A stretch of 64,000 bases of DNA from Mycolicibacterium sp. lyk4-40-TYG-92. GTDB lineage: Bacteria > Actinomycetota > Actinomycetes > Mycobacteriales > Mycobacteriaceae. The translations under genes were made by a program, and so were the position numbers. Below the pieces are notes generated by a model, which made no database searches, was not told the DNA's origin, and worked only from the letters and a program-made list of their open reading frames with translations. The stretch spans positions 1 through 64,000 of the forward strand of contig NZ_JARVRX010000013.1 in assembly GCF_030209435.1 (NCBI RefSeq), given 5' to 3'. Of this stretch, positions 24,037 through 37,772 are shown one piece after another (position 1 is the first letter of the stretch; every line of letters starts with the position of its first letter).

Positions 24037-24957
24037 TCAGACGGTCCGCCGGATCTCCCGCTCGACCAGCACGCCACCGAGCTTCTCGGGGTTGCGCACG
24101 GCGTAGAAGTGGCTGATCTTGCCGTCTTCCTCGATCTCGATCAGGATGACGCCCTCGAGCTTTTCGCCGAGGTAGAGCACCAGCGCCGGCGCGTTGTTGT
24201 ACGTGGCGAGGTCGGCACGCGCCTCGGGATATCCCGATACGCCACGCATGAGTCCCAGCAGGAGTCGCCCGACCTTGTCCGGGCCGTACACCGGCCGCCG
24301 GGCGGCACTGACCTTGCCGTCGCTGTCCGCGGTCCACGTGACGTTCGGGGCCAGCAGCGTCATCAGACCGTCCAGATCGCCGGTCGCGGCCGCCGTCAGG
24401 AACTGGGTCGTCACCTCCGCGGACTTGGCGGTGTCGGGCGTGTACCGCTTGCGCCGGGCCTGGACATGCTCGCGGGCGCGGTGTGCGACCTGACGCACCG
24501 CAGCGCTGGATTTGCCCACGGCGCCGGCGATTTCGTCGTAGTCGAAACCGAAGACTTCCCGTAGTACGAACACGGCCCGTTCGTCGGGGCTCAGCGTCTC
24601 GAGAACCACGAGCATCGCCATCGAAACCGACTCGGCGAGAACGACATCCGACGAGGCGTCGCGCTCGTCGAGCAGCAGCGGCTCCGGCAACCACGGGCCG
24701 ACATACTCCTCGCGGCGCCGCGCACCGGCCCGCAACGTGTTCAGTGCCTGCCGGGTGACCAACTGCGCCAGGTACGACTTGGTGTCCCGCACCGTATCGA
24801 GGTCGACCTCGGCCCACCGTAGGTAGCTGTCCTGCAGCACGTCGTCGGATTCCGTTGCCGAGCCCAGGATTTCGTACGCGATGGTGAACAGGAGGGGCCG
24901 CAGGTGGGTGAACCGCTCGGCGTGTTCACCCCCTGCGACACTGGCTGAGCCGGTCAT
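24037..24957 (-). CDS. ECF41-type sigma factor (SigJ-like) with SnoaL-like C-terminal domain
   Basis: The 306-residue protein has sigma region 2 (about 15-85, ILGSATESDDVLQDSYLRW), region 4 (about 125-180, DYDEIAGAVGKSSAAVRQ) and a fused SnoaL-like domain to the C-terminus. The linker WLPEPL and the C-terminal NPEKL are signatures of ECF41, whose fused domain tunes sigma activity in place of an anti-sigma factor. Its ATG overlaps the oxidoreductase stop (ATGA), the known ECF41 arrangement with a partner redox gene. It probably also drives this operon. Confidence 0.92.
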   Translation of the reverse strand: MTGSASVAGGEHAERFTHLRPLLFTIAYEILGSATESDDVLQDSYLRWAEVDLDTVRDTKSYLAQLVTRQALNTLRAGARRREEYVGPWLPEPLLLDERDASSDVVLAESVSMAMLVVLETLSPDERAVFVLREVFGFDYDEIAGAVGKSSAAVRQVAHRAREHVQARRKRYTPDTAKSAEVTTQFLTAAATGDLDGLMTLLAPNVTWTADSDGKVSAARRPVYGPDKVGRLLLGLMRGVSGYPEARADLATYNNAPALVLYLGEKLEGVILIEIEEDGKISHFYAVRNPEKLGGVLVEREIRRTV

Positions 24958-26123
24958 GCGTTGACGGTCTCCGCCAGCTGTTCGGCACGCTTGCCGCCCG
25001 TGATCACGAATACCGAGCTGGGCTTGCGAGCGGTCCGGCGGATGCCCCACAGCGTGCCCTTGCAGATCGCTTCCTTCAGCTTCGCGGCGACCCGGCCGCC
25101 GATGTAGTAATTGGTGGAAGTGTCGTCCTTGCGGGCGATCTGGATGGTCGCCGTGTGCCGACCGAGGCTCACGCACGATCCGACGAACACGGGGTCGAGT
25201 GTCTTGGGCTCGGTGCCGGCGATCCGGCTCAACACGGTACCCACCGCCGTCACGGTGAGTGGGCTCGACGCCTGGCAGCTCATCCGCAGCGGCTGACCCG
25301 ACGGTGCGGCGGCGTCACCGGTTGCGACGATGCGCGCATCGTCGATGCTGGTCATGGTCTCGTCAGTGAGCAGCCGGCCCGATTCATCGGTGCGCAGCCC
25401 GCTGGCGGCAGCCAGGTCCGGGGTGCCGAAGCCGGCGGTCCACACCGTGACGGCGCTGCTGATGAAGCGCCCGTCGGCCAGGGTCACCCGGTTGGCGGTG
25501 ATGGAGCTGACGTCGCCTTCGACGACGGTCACGCCCAGCTTGGTCAGGGCCTTGGCCACCGAACGGCGTGCCGGCTCGCTCAGCGACGGTCCGAGCTTGC
25601 TGCCGACCAGCACGACGTTGCGGCCGGCTTCGGCGAATTCGGAAGCCGCCTCGATGCCCGTCAGGCCGGCGCCGATGACCACCAGCGGCGCGGACAGCGG
25701 TACGTCCTGCAGCCGGGCTGCCAGGCGCTCGGCCTGCTCGAATTCGGCCAGGGGATAGGCGAATTCGGCTGCACCCGGCACCGACGCCGGCACCGTTCCG
25801 GTGCTACCGACGGCGTAGATCAGGTAGTCGTAGTCGAGGGTGTCGCCGGACGCCAGCTCGACGGTGCGGCCCGCGGCGTCGATGCGCGTCGCGGTGTCGA
25901 CCACCAGGCGCACGTCGTCAGCGAGAAGCGTGTCGTAGCCGACGGTGGCGTTGTAGTTTCCGGCCGCGTGCTGGTGCAGACGGATGCGCTCGACGAACTT
26001 GGGTCGCGGGTTCACCAGGGTGACGGCCACGTCGTCGCGCATCCGAACGTGATTGGCCGCCAGCGCGCCGGCGTATCCGCCACCGATGACGACAACGCGG
26101 TGGGGCTTCTGGTTTCCGGTCAT
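24954..26123 (-). CDS. FAD-dependent NADH dehydrogenase-like oxidoreductase (ECF41 partner)
   Basis: The 389-residue protein has an N-terminal FAD fold (VVVIGGGYAGALAANHV), an internal NAD(P)H Rossmann motif (VVIGAGLTGIEAASEF) and the second FAD motif ending IVATGDAAA, as in NDH-2-type and ferredoxin-reductase-type flavoproteins. It lacks a clear membrane helix. Start ATG 26123 follows AAGGAG. It is the COE-type oxidoreductase found beside ECF41 sigma factors and lies first in the operon; its electron acceptor is unknown. Confidence 0.9.
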   Translation of the reverse strand: MTGNQKPHRVVVIGGGYAGALAANHVRMRDDVAVTLVNPRPKFVERIRLHQHAAGNYNATVGYDTLLADDVRLVVDTATRIDAAGRTVELASGDTLDYDYLIYAVGSTGTVPASVPGAAEFAYPLAEFEQAERLAARLQDVPLSAPLVVIGAGLTGIEAASEFAEAGRNVVLVGSKLGPSLSEPARRSVAKALTKLGVTVVEGDVSSITANRVTLADGRFISSAVTVWTAGFGTPDLAAASGLRTDESGRLLTDETMTSIDDARIVATGDAAAPSGQPLRMSCQASSPLTVTAVGTVLSRIAGTEPKTLDPVFVGSCVSLGRHTATIQIARKDDTSTNYYIGGRVAAKLKEAICKGTLWGIRRTARKPSSVFVITGGKRAEQLAETVNA

Positions 26124-26158
26124 CACTGCATCTCCTTCGGGGTTGGTTATGCCCTCAA

Positions 26159-26185
26159 GACACCGGCGGCGCCGAAAACGTGACA
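26159..26185 (-). promoter_or_regulatory. Candidate ECF41-type promoter
   Basis: On the minus strand, TGTCACG (26185-26179), then 16 bases, then TGTC (26162-26159). This fits the ECF41 consensus TGTCACA-N16-CGTC with one mismatch in each element, and lies about 36 bases before the oxidoreductase start. It suggests autoregulation of the oxidoreductase-sigma pair. Confidence 0.5.
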
Positions 26186-26272
26186 CCATGTGGCGCAGGT
26201 CACACTAGCCTTTGTCGATCCTGCGGCTGTGGCGCAAAAGCCCCCGACTGGCCCACGCCGTCACTGTTCAGG

Positions 26273-27637
<1,365 letters not shown>

Positions 27638-29239
27638 TTACTCCTTGGTCTCCGCTTGATAGCGGGGAAATACGCCTTCGGGTGTCGGTAGCACCGTCCC
27701 CGGGGCCAGCCGGGTGCCCAGGGCACGGAAGTCCCGTGCCGAGGCGTCCTGCCCGAGAAGATCGAGCAGCTTCCCGCCGGACTCCGGCATCACCGGCTGC
27801 ACCAGCAGCGCGGCGATCCGGACCGCCTCCAGCGTCGTGTACAGCACCGTGCCGAAGCGGGTCTGGTCCGACTCAGCGGGAGACTTGCGCAGCACCCACG
27901 GTTCTTCGGCCGAGAAATAGCGGTTGGCGGCACCCAGCATCTGCCAGATCGCTTCCAGGGCCAGATGCATGGCCGGCACGTCGTAGTGCGCCCGCACCTG
28001 CTCGAGCAGCGCGTCGGCCTGCTTCAGCAGCTCCAGGTCGGCGGCGGTGAATTCGCCTGGCTCCGGGACGATTCCGCCGAGGTTCTTGTTCACCATGGAC
28101 AGCGAGCGCTGAGCCAGGTTGCCCAGTTCGTTGGCCAGGTCGGCATTGATGCGACCGATGATGGCTTCCTCGCTGTAGCTGCCGTCCTGACCGAAGGACA
28201 CCTCGCGCAGGAAGAAGTAGCGCACCTGATCCAGGCCGAAGGCGTCGATCAGCGCGATGGGGTCCACCACGTTGCCCACCGACTTGCTCATCTTCTCGCC
28301 CTTGACGTTGATGAAGCCGTGCGCGAAAACCCGCTCCGGAAGGGCGATCCCGGCCGACATCAGGAACGCCGGCCAGTACACGCTGTGGAACCGGATGATG
28401 TCCTTGCCGATCATGTGCAGGTTCGCGGGCCAGTACTTTTGGAAGGTCTGCGACGCCTCGTCCGGAAAGCCCACGCCCGTCAGGTAATTCGTCAACGCGT
28501 CGACCCACACGTACATGACGTGCTCGGGGTGGCCGGGGACCGGAACACCCCAGTCGAACGTGGTGCGCGAGATCGACAGGTCCTTGAGCCCGCCAGAGAC
28601 GAAGCTGACGATCTCGTTGCGTCGCACATCCGGCCCGATGAACTCGGGGTGCGCTTCGTAGTGCGCCAGCAGCCGCTCGGTGTAGGCCGACAGCCGGAAG
28701 AAGTAGGTCTGCTCCTCGGTCCACGTGACGGGCGTGCCGGTCTCGATGGCGAACCGGCCGGCCACACCGTCCACGTCACGTACTTCGGTCTCGTCCTCGG
28801 CGAAGAAGCGTTCGTCGCGGATGGAGTACCAGCCGGCGTAGGTGCCGAGGTAGATGTCCCCGGCCTCGTTCATCCGTCGCCAGATCTCTTTCGACGCCTC
28901 GTAGTGGTCGGCGTCGGAGGTCCGGATGAACCGGTCGAAGGAGATGTTGAGCTTCTCCTGCAGCGCCTGGAACACGTCGGAGTTGCGCCTGGCCAGCTCG
29001 GCCGCGGTGATGCCCTCGGCGGCCGCGGCCTCGGCCATCTTCTGGCCGTGGACATCGGTGCCGGTCAGGTAGCGGACGTCGAAGCCGTCGAGCCGCTTGA
29101 ACCGGGCGATCGCGTCGGTGGCGATGTACTCATACGCGTGCCCGATGTGTGGTGCGCCGTTCGGGTACGCGATGGCGGTGGTGATGTAGAACGGGGCGCC
29201 TGGGGTGCGCGTCCCCGCGCCGGGGATGGATTGAGTCAT
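27638..29239 (-). CDS. metG: Methionine--tRNA ligase
   Basis: MetRS charges tRNA-Met with methionine. The 533-residue protein has the class I signature [15 protein letters not shown] near residue 38 and the KMSKSVGNV loop near 315, the tRNA-binding helical domain after it, and no C-terminal dimerisation extension. The connecting domain lacks the four-cysteine zinc knuckle, as in the other mycobacterial enzyme. It corresponds to Rv1007c and faces tatD across a 25-base gap. Confidence 0.96.
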   Translation of the reverse strand: MTQSIPGAGTRTPGAPFYITTAIAYPNGAPHIGHAYEYIATDAIARFKRLDGFDVRYLTGTDVHGQKMAEAAAAEGITAAELARRNSDVFQALQEKLNISFDRFIRTSDADHYEASKEIWRRMNEAGDIYLGTYAGWYSIRDERFFAEDETEVRDVDGVAGRFAIETGTPVTWTEEQTYFFRLSAYTERLLAHYEAHPEFIGPDVRRNEIVSFVSGGLKDLSISRTTFDWGVPVPGHPEHVMYVWVDALTNYLTGVGFPDEASQTFQKYWPANLHMIGKDIIRFHSVYWPAFLMSAGIALPERVFAHGFINVKGEKMSKSVGNVVDPIALIDAFGLDQVRYFFLREVSFGQDGSYSEEAIIGRINADLANELGNLAQRSLSMVNKNLGGIVPEPGEFTAADLELLKQADALLEQVRAHYDVPAMHLALEAIWQMLGAANRYFSAEEPWVLRKSPAESDQTRFGTVLYTTLEAVRIAALLVQPVMPESGGKLLDLLGQDASARDFRALGTRLAPGTVLPTPEGVFPRYQAETKE

Positions 29240-29264
29240 TTGGGTCTCACTTTAGGGTGTCGCT

Positions 29265-30098
29265 GTGAGCGCTAAACGAGAGAAGCCGCCCGCCCCGGAA
29301 CCACTGCCCGGCCTGCTCGACGCCCACACCCACCTGGACGCCTGTGGTGCGACCGACGCGGCGAGCATCAAAGAAATCCTGGATCGTGCCGAAGCCGTCG
29401 GTGTCGAGAAGGTCGTGACCATCGCCGATGACCTCGAGGCCGCCGAGTGGGCAGTGGGGGCGGCGCACGCCGATCCGCGCGTCTACGCTGCCGTCGCGCT
29501 GCACCCGACGCGCGCCAACGCCCTCGATGACCAGGCGAAACGCACCCTGGAACGCCTGGCCGCCGATCCGCGCGTGGTCGCGGTGGGGGAGACCGGCATC
29601 GACATGTACTGGCCCGGCAAGCTCGACGGCTGCGCCGACGAAGCGACGCAGCGCGACGCCTTCGCCTGGCACATCGACCTGGCCAAACGCGTCGGCAAGC
29701 CGCTGATGATCCACAACCGGGACGGCGACGCCGAGGTCCTCGACGTGCTCAGGTCGGAAGGCGCGCCGGAGACGGTGATCTTCCACTGCTTCTCGTCGGA
29801 CGCCGCGATGGCGCGGACGTGCGCCGACCACGGCTGGCTCATGAGCTTGTCCGGCACCGTCAGCTTCCGGAACGCGCATGCGCTGCGTGAGGCGGCCGCG
29901 ATCATCCCGGCGGAGCTGCTGCTCGTCGAAACCGATGCCCCATTCCTGACGCCGCACCCGTTCCGCGGGGCGCCGAACGAGTCGTACTGCCTGCCGTACA
30001 CGGTCCGTGCACTGGCCGAGATCAGGAATTCTTCAGCGGTCGAAATTGCCGGGGTGACCTCGGAAAACGCTTCGAAAAGCTATGGACTGTATCATTAG
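29265..30098 (+). CDS. tatD: TatD-family metal-dependent hydrolase (DNase)
   Basis: The 277-residue TIM-barrel protein carries LLDAHTHLDAC (first metal HxH), AVGETGIDMYW (Glu ligand), MIHNRDGDAE (His) and VETDAPFLTP (Asp), the TatD metal sites. Homologues are 3'-5' exonucleases or deoxyribonucleases in DNA repair. GTG 29265 lies after AGGGTGTC. It is Rv1008 by position and precedes the rpfB leader, with which it may share read-through transcription. Confidence 0.94.
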   Translation: MSAKREKPPAPEPLPGLLDAHTHLDACGATDAASIKEILDRAEAVGVEKVVTIADDLEAAEWAVGAAHADPRVYAAVALHPTRANALDDQAKRTLERLAADPRVVAVGETGIDMYWPGKLDGCADEATQRDAFAWHIDLAKRVGKPLMIHNRDGDAEVLDVLRSEGAPETVIFHCFSSDAAMARTCADHGWLMSLSGTVSFRNAHALREAAAIIPAELLLVETDAPFLTPHPFRGAPNESYCLPYTVRALAEIRNSSAVEIAGVTSENASKSYGLYH

Positions 30099-30145
30099 TC
30101 CAAGTTGCCGCCTCCCGGGCGCGTTCGTTACCGTTCTGTGATTAA

Positions 30146-32271
<2,126 letters not shown>

Positions 32272-32337
32272 AGGCTGCCGGGCGGGCTTTTCCGCACTTG
32301 GTGTTGTGGCCCTCACCGCGGGCGTTACTGTCGTGGC

Positions 32338-33306
32338 GTGTCTACGTCGGATGGAAACACTGCTTCTGAGTGGGTACCCACAGGCTCGGTGACCGTCCGT
32401 GTGCCGGGCAAGGTGAATCTGTACCTCGGCGTGGGGGACTGCCGCGATGACGGCTACCACGAGCTCACCACGGTGTTCCACGCCGTCTCCCTCTTCGACG
32501 AGGTGACCGTCCGCACCGCCGACCTGCTGTCGGTGGAGATGTTCGGCGACGGCGCCGAGGGCCTGCCGACGGACCACCGCAACCTCGCCTGGCGGGCCGC
32601 GGAACTCATGGCTGAGCATGTCGGCCGTGCGCCCGACGTCGCGATCTCGATCAACAAGTCCATCCCGGTGGCCGGTGGCATGGCCGGCGGCAGCGCCGAC
32701 GCGGCCGCCGTGCTGGTCGCGATGAACAACCTCTGGGAGCTGGGTGTGCCCCGGCGGGACCTTCACGCGCTGGCGGCCCAGCTCGGCAGCGACGTGCCGT
32801 TCGCGCTGCATGGCGGCACCGCGCTGGGCACCGGCCGCGGCGAGCAGCTGGCGACGGTGTTGGCGCGGAGCACCTTCCACTGGGTGCTGGCGTTTGCCGA
32901 GGGCGGGCTGTCCACGCCGAAGGTTTTCGCCGAGCTGGACAACCTGCGGGCAGACGGCCGCGAGGGCGGCCCGCTGCCGCTGGACGATCCCGAGCCGTTG
33001 CTGACCGCGTTGGCCTCCGGCGATCCGCGAGAGCTGGCGCCGCTGCTGGGCAACGATCTGCAGCCCGCGGCCGTCGGCCTGGACACCGGGCTGCGGCGGA
33101 CGCTGCGCGCGGGCGTCGAGGCTGGCGCCCTGGCAGGCATCGTGTCCGGTTCCGGGCCCACCTGCGCGTTCCTGTGCGCGTCCGCCGAGGACGCGGTCGA
33201 GGTCGGCACCCAGCTCTCCGGCGCCGGCGTCTGCCGGACGATCCGCGTGGCCAGCGGCCCGGTGCACGGCGCGCGAGTGGTGCCGGCGCCCGGCAAGCAG
33301 GGCTGA
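32338..33306 (+). CDS. ispE: 4-diphosphocytidyl-2-C-methyl-D-erythritol kinase IspE
   Basis: IspE phosphorylates CDP-ME in the non-mevalonate (MEP) route to isoprenoids. The 322-residue GHMP kinase has [20 protein letters not shown] at the N-terminus (with the conserved Lys), the ATP loop [17 protein letters not shown] and the C-terminal [13 protein letters not shown] start at 32338, 66 bases after ksgA. It closes the rpfB-ksgA-ispE unit that supplies wall lipid carriers and rRNA modification. Confidence 0.96.
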   Translation: MSTSDGNTASEWVPTGSVTVRVPGKVNLYLGVGDCRDDGYHELTTVFHAVSLFDEVTVRTADLLSVEMFGDGAEGLPTDHRNLAWRAAELMAEHVGRAPDVAISINKSIPVAGGMAGGSADAAAVLVAMNNLWELGVPRRDLHALAAQLGSDVPFALHGGTALGTGRGEQLATVLARSTFHWVLAFAEGGLSTPKVFAELDNLRADGREGGPLPLDDPEPLLTALASGDPRELAPLLGNDLQPAAVGLDTGLRRTLRAGVEAGALAGIVSGSGPTCAFLCASAEDAVEVGTQLSGAGVCRTIRVASGPVHGARVVPAPGKQG

Positions 33307-33352
33307 TCCCGGTGTGACTCAGCACTCAATTCGGCCAACAGTTTGTTAGCTA

Positions 33353-33369
33353 CTTAAGAGTCTCTTAAG
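33353..33369. promoter_or_regulatory. Perfect palindrome upstream of the FadD-like gene
   Basis: CTTAAGAG-T-CTCTTAAG is a perfect 8-1-8 inverted repeat in the 282-base gap between ispE and the FadD-like gene. It is AT-rich for this genome and overlaps a likely -10 region, so it is a good candidate operator for a dimeric repressor. Confidence 0.55.
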
Positions 33370-33588
33370 ATGATCGATGGTGTATGCCAGCGGCCAGGCG
33401 TGGAACGCAATGGTTTCTCTCACCGGCGGTGTCGGTGAGCGGATGCGCAGCGCCGGAGTCATGGCAGCGGAGCCATCGATTCGAGATATAACCGCGGCCG
33501 AATTGTGCGTGCGCGCCTCTACAAGTGCGCCCGGCACCGGACGGACTATGGAACGACGGGCAGTGGCGCCTGACCTCAGGAGGTTGTC

Positions 33589-35226
33589 GTGAGCCGATTT
33601 ACCGACAAGATGTACTACAACGCCCGTACATCGCAGCGGGGCATGGTCACCGGTGAGCCGCACGAGCCCGTGCGCCACACCTGGGGTGAGGTGCACGAGC
33701 GGGCGCGCCGCATCGCCGGTGGCCTGGCAGCGGCCGGCATCGGTCACGGCGACAAGATCGGCGTGCTCGCCGGATTCCCGGTCGAGATCGCCCCGACCGT
33801 GCAGGGCATCTGGATGCGCGGCGGCAGCCTCACCATGCTGCACCAGCCGACGCCCCGCACCGACCTGGCCGTCTGGGCTGAAGACACCATGAACGTCATC
33901 AGCATGATCGAGGCCAAGGCCGTCATCGTCTCCGAGCCGTTCCTGGTTGCCATCCCCGTGCTGGAGGAGAAGGGCCTGCAGGTCCTCAAGGTCGGTGACC
34001 TGCTCGCCGCCGAGCCCATCGACCCCGTCGAGACCGGCGAAGACGACCTCGCGCTGATGCAGCTGACCTCGGGTTCGACCGGGTCGCCCAAGGCCGTGCA
34101 GATCACGCACCGCAACATCTACTCCAACGCCGAGGCCATGTTCATCGGCGCCGAGTACGACGTCGACAAGGACGTCATGGTCAGCTGGCTGCCGTGCTTC
34201 CACGACATGGGCATGGTCGGCTTCCTCACCATCCCGATGTACTTCGGTGCCGAGCTGGTCAAGGTCACGCCCATGGACTTCCTGCGCGACACCCTGCTGT
34301 GGGCCAAGCTCATCGACAAGTACAAGGGCACCATGACGGCGGCCCCGAACTTCGCCTACGCACTGTTCGCCAAGCGGCTGCGCCGCCAGGCCAAGCCGGG
34401 CGAATATGACCTCTCCACCCTGCGGTTCGCGCTCTCGGGTGCCGAGCCCGTCGACCCCGCCGACGTCGAGGACCTCATTGACGCCGGCAAGCCCTTCGGC
34501 CTGAAGGCCTCGGCCATCCTCCCGGCCTACGGCATGGCCGAAACCTGCCTTGCCGTGTCGTTCTCGCCGTGCAACGCCGGCCTGGTCGTCGACGAGGTCG
34601 ACGCCGACCTGCTTGCCGCGCTGCGGCGGGCCGTGCCCGCATCCAAGGGCAACACGCGTCGCCTGGCCTCGCTGGGTCCCCTGCTGCGCGACCTCGAGGC
34701 CCGCGTCGTCGACGAGGACGGCAATGTCCTGCCCGAGCGCGGTGTCGGCGTCATCCAGCTGCGCGGCGAGTCGGTGACCCCCGGCTACATCACCATGGCC
34801 GGCTTCCTGCCGACGCAGGACGAGAACGGCTGGTACGACACCGGCGACCTCGGGTACATCACCGAGGAGCAGAACGTCGTGGTGTGTGGTCGCGTGAAGG
34901 ACGTCATCATCATGGCGGGCCGCAACATCTACCCGACCGACATCGAGCGGGCCGCGGGCCGCGTCGAGGGTGTGCGCCCGGGCTGTGCCGTGGCGGTGCG
35001 GCTCGACGCCGGGCATTCACGCGAAACCTTCGCTGTGGCAGTCGAATCCAACGCCTGGCAGGACCCGGTGGAGGTGCGCCGCATCGAGCATCAGGTGGCG
35101 CACGAGGTCGTGACCGAGGTCGACGTGCGGCCGCGCAACGTGGTCGTGCTGGGCCCCGGCACCATTCCGAAGACCCCGTCCGGCAAGCTCCGTCGCGCCA
35201 ACTCGGTCGAGCTCGTCACCGGCTAG
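33589..35226 (+). CDS. FadD-like acyl-CoA/acyl-AMP ligase (Pks16/Rv1013 type)
   Basis: This 545-residue member of the AMP-forming ligase superfamily activates a carboxylic acid as acyl-AMP. It has the P-loop-like [18 protein letters not shown], the A5 motif PAYGMAETC, the A7 motif WYDTGDLGY and the C-terminal [11 protein letters not shown] with the catalytic Lys. It corresponds to M. tuberculosis pks16 (Rv1013), a ligase despite its name. Substrate is unknown. GTG 33589 follows AGGAGG. A strong terminator follows. Confidence 0.92.
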   Translation: MSRFTDKMYYNARTSQRGMVTGEPHEPVRHTWGEVHERARRIAGGLAAAGIGHGDKIGVLAGFPVEIAPTVQGIWMRGGSLTMLHQPTPRTDLAVWAEDTMNVISMIEAKAVIVSEPFLVAIPVLEEKGLQVLKVGDLLAAEPIDPVETGEDDLALMQLTSGSTGSPKAVQITHRNIYSNAEAMFIGAEYDVDKDVMVSWLPCFHDMGMVGFLTIPMYFGAELVKVTPMDFLRDTLLWAKLIDKYKGTMTAAPNFAYALFAKRLRRQAKPGEYDLSTLRFALSGAEPVDPADVEDLIDAGKPFGLKASAILPAYGMAETCLAVSFSPCNAGLVVDEVDADLLAALRRAVPASKGNTRRLASLGPLLRDLEARVVDEDGNVLPERGVGVIQLRGESVTPGYITMAGFLPTQDENGWYDTGDLGYITEEQNVVVCGRVKDVIIMAGRNIYPTDIERAAGRVEGVRPGCAVAVRLDAGHSRETFAVAVESNAWQDPVEVRRIEHQVAHEVVTEVDVRPRNVVVLGPGTIPKTPSGKLRRANSVELVTG

Positions 35227-35243
35227 GTCTGCAAACAAGCGTG

Positions 35244-35285
35244 AAAACCCTTGATCTCCTTGGAGATCAAGGGTTTTTACGTTTT
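35244..35285 (+). terminator. Rho-independent terminator after the FadD-like gene
   Basis: A perfect 16-bp stem (AAAACCCTTGATCTCC at 35244-35259 with 35262-35277) with a 2-base loop runs into TTTTTACGTTTTT. Confidence 0.9.
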
Positions 35286-35375
35286 TCGCGCGGGTGGGAT
35301 TGCTCGCTACGCTGAGCGAAAGCTGTGAACCCCGGGTAATCTCGCCCAAGTATTGACGAGAGGACCGGCGTATTC

Positions 35376-35798
35376 ATGAGGCGTGTGGTTGCGGCGCTGG
35401 CGGTGGTGCTCGGCACGGGGGCCATTTCCGCGGTGCCGGCTTGCGCTGACGGCTCAGCTGGCGTGCTCGGGAAGCCGAACAACATGGCCGCTGCGGTCGG
35501 TTCCGGTGTGCGGGGCGGCACCATCGTCGGCTTCACCGCGACCGGGCCCGACGTCCATGCCGCCTCTGTCGCGGTGATCGCGGCGTGCAACCGGGCCGGT
35601 GCCGACCAGTGCACGAGCGACGAGGTCACCAACGACCGGTTGTGCATCGTCAACGTGCACGCCCCCGCGAGCGGCGTTGTGGCCGGTGGTGCCGGGCCCA
35701 CGGTCGAGGACGCCCGCCGCGATGCGTTCAACCGGGCGGCGGCCAACAACACCCCTCTTGCTGCGGACTCACCCACGCTGGCCTCGTCCTGCCCGTGA
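35376..35798 (+). CDS. Secreted DUF4189-type small protein
   Basis: The 140-residue protein has a Sec signal (MRRVVAALAVVLGTGAISAVPACA) and a domain that looks like DUF4189, found in small secreted mycobacterial proteins such as Rv1269c and Rv1813c. Three cysteines in the mature part (CNRAGADQC, RLCIV) plus a C-terminal one suggest disulfides. Function unknown. It has its own promoter region after the upstream terminator. Confidence 0.72.
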   Translation: MRRVVAALAVVLGTGAISAVPACADGSAGVLGKPNNMAAAVGSGVRGGTIVGFTATGPDVHAASVAVIAACNRAGADQCTSDEVTNDRLCIVNVHAPASGVVAGGAGPTVEDARRDAFNRAAANNTPLAADSPTLASSCP

Positions 35799-36045
35799 AC
35801 TGCGGCACTCACGCACCGGTCGTCACGAAATCCGTTGCATGGGTTGGTTCCTCGGTCATTTGGTGACGTTGCTCACCGGCATTTCTCAGACCGCCAGGTC
35901 ACCGCATTTCGGCTGCTCACAGACATGTGAGTTTGCCCTGAGTTCATGGCGGGGTCACATGGCTGAAACATATAGTCGAACTAACATGCGGGGACAGAAG
36001 GCAGGCTGAGAGACAGACGGCCTTCCCCGAAAGTGAGAAGGTGAC

Positions 36046-36309
36046 ATGACTCATCAAGGCAAGCGCACGATGGCAGCTCTGCTGGTGGGCCTGGCCTCGG
36101 TCAGCGGCATCATGGCGCCCGTTGCAGGTGCCCGCCCGACCTGTCAGGACTCCGGCAGCACGTCGACATGTGAGACGAACGGCAGCGTGGCGATCAAGGC
36201 GACCCCGGGCGCCCGCTCATACGACGAAACCCAGAGTTCGCGCGTGGGCGCGCAGGGCCGCCGTAACTGCTACACCGATGCCGTTGACCGGCAACACATC
36301 TGCGGATAG
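36046..36309 (+). CDS. Small secreted protein of unknown function
   Basis: The 87-residue protein has a signal peptide (about residues 9-29, ending AGARP) and a short mature part with four cysteines (CQDS, TCE, NCY, ICG) that could form two disulfides. I recognise no domain; similar short secreted proteins occur in mycobacteria. ATG 36046 is preceded by GAAGGTGAC. A perfect terminator follows immediately, so it is monocistronic. Confidence 0.72.
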   Translation: MTHQGKRTMAALLVGLASVSGIMAPVAGARPTCQDSGSTSTCETNGSVAIKATPGARSYDETQSSRVGAQGRRNCYTDAVDRQHICG

Positions 36310-36326
36310 TTCTTCGCGAACAATCG

Positions 36327-36364
36327 CGAAAACCCCCAAATTCGTTGGAATTTGGGGGTTTTCG
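36327..36364. terminator. Terminator between the small secreted gene and pth
   Basis: A perfect 17-bp stem (36327-36343 with 36348-36364) flanked by A and T runs on both strands. It can end transcription from both convergent genes. Confidence 0.9.
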
Positions 36365-36384
36365 TGGCTTTTCACCAAGAATGG

Positions 36385-36960
36385 TTACCAGGCGTGAACG
36401 GTGTTCTGTGCCGCCTCGACGCCGTGCTGCAGCAGCAATTCGGTTGCGTCGGCGGCTTGTTCGAGGATGGTGCCCAACTCGGGGCGTTCCTTCGAATTGA
36501 AGTTCTCCAGCACGAACGCCGCGGGGTCCTGTCGCCCCGGCGGGCGGCCGACACCGATGCGGACGCGTTGAAAGTCCTTGGTACCCAAGGCGGAAGCCAC
36601 TGACCTCAGACCGTTGTGGCCGCCCTCGCCGCCGCCGAACTTGAGCCGGATACGGCCGAAGTCGATGTCCAGCTCGTCGTGGAGCACCACGACATCAGCC
36701 GGCGCGACGGAATAGAACTTCGCCAAAGGCCCGACGTGCCTACCGGATTCGTTCATGTAGGTGCGCGGCTTGGCGAGCACCACGGACCGGCCTCCCAGCC
36801 GGCCCGTGGTGACCTCTGCTCCGGATTTCTTGTGCACCTTGAATCCTGAGCCGATGCGCTCGGCCAGGATGTCGGCAACCAGAAATCCAACGTTGTGCCG
36901 CGTTGTTTCGTAGCGCGGCCCAGGATTGCCCAGACCGACCACCAGCAGTGGCTCGGCCAA
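36385..36960 (-). CDS. pth: Peptidyl-tRNA hydrolase
   Basis: Pth releases peptides from dropped-off peptidyl-tRNA. The 191-residue protein has [20 protein letters not shown] with the catalytic His near residue 23, TYMNESG and [11 protein letters not shown] (Asp). Start ATG 36960 lies 6 bases after rplY ends, so both are read from the rplY promoter. It matches Rv1014c. Confidence 0.97.
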   Translation of the reverse strand: MAEPLLVVGLGNPGPRYETTRHNVGFLVADILAERIGSGFKVHKKSGAEVTTGRLGGRSVVLAKPRTYMNESGRHVGPLAKFYSVAPADVVVLHDELDIDFGRIRLKFGGGEGGHNGLRSVASALGTKDFQRVRIGVGRPPGRQDPAAFVLENFNSKERPELGTILEQAADATELLLQHGVEAAQNTVHAW

Positions 36961-36966
36961 AGCGGA

Positions 36967-37632
36967 CTACTCCGACTCGGCAGCGGCTTCTTCGGCCGCC
37001 GCGCCCTCGGCGGCGGCCTCTTCGCCCGAAGCGGCCTCTTCGCCGGCGCCCTCGGACGCGAGATCCTCAGCGGTCGGCGCCGCGACGACGTTGATGACCA
37101 GCACCTCGGGGTCGGTCACCAGCGTGACGCCGTTGGGCAGTTCGACCTGGCCGGCCAGGATCTGGGTACCGGCCTCGATGCCCTCGACCGACACGGTCAG
37201 CGACTCGGGGATCGACTGGACGTCGGCCTCGATCTGGATGGTGTTGGTGTCCTGGGCCACCAGGGTGCCGGACTGGGCGTCACCCTCGACGACGATGCTC
37301 ACGTCGACGGTGACCTTCTCGCCACGCTTCACGACGATCAGGTCGGCGTGCTGGATGTTGCGCTTGATCGGGTGAACGACGACCTGCTTGGTCAGCGCGA
37401 GCTCCTCCTTGCCGGCGATGTCGAGGGTCAGCACCGCGTTGGTACCCGAGTTACGCAGCACGGCAGCGTACTCGCGGGCGTTGATCTCGAGATGCTGCGG
37501 CTCGGTGCCGTGGCCGTACAGGACGACGGGCACGCGACCTTCGCGACGGGCCAGACGCGAGGCGCCCTTGCCGGTCCGGGTGCGGACCGCAGCGGTCAGA
37601 TTGTTCGAGGTGGGGGCCGCGTTCTTGGCCAT
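36967..37632 (-). CDS. rplY: Ribosomal protein bL25, CTC-type general stress form
   Basis: The 221-residue protein is the long L25/Ctc variant: an N-terminal 5S-rRNA-binding domain ([21 protein letters not shown]), a C-terminal beta domain, and a 35-residue acidic Ala/Glu tail ([13 protein letters not shown]...). Such proteins bind 5S rRNA in the 50S subunit. It leads the rplY-pth operon and matches Rv1015c. Confidence 0.96.
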   Translation of the reverse strand: MAKNAAPTSNNLTAAVRTRTGKGASRLARREGRVPVVLYGHGTEPQHLEINAREYAAVLRNSGTNAVLTLDIAGKEELALTKQVVVHPIKRNIQHADLIVVKRGEKVTVDVSIVVEGDAQSGTLVAQDTNTIQIEADVQSIPESLTVSVEGIEAGTQILAGQVELPNGVTLVTDPEVLVINVVAAPTAEDLASEGAGEEAASGEEAAAEGAAAEEAAAESE

Positions 37633-37772
37633 GTGAATTGCTCCTGATGCCGTATCTACTGGGTGGCACGGCCAGGGCTAGCGCGCAAGCGCTGAGGTTC
37701 CCGTCGATAACGGTGGCCTGAAATCAGACCGACCCTCGCCGTGATCGTCAGTCAGACTAGCGGAAACGCCCC

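Noticed and set aside
33377-33592. 71-codon plus-strand frame before the FadD-like gene
   Set aside because: It overlaps the likely promoter/operator region, has no ribosome site or homology, and ends inside the ligase start.
33346-35016. 556-codon minus-strand frame
   Set aside because: It is antisense to the FadD-like ligase gene and has no domain I recognise.
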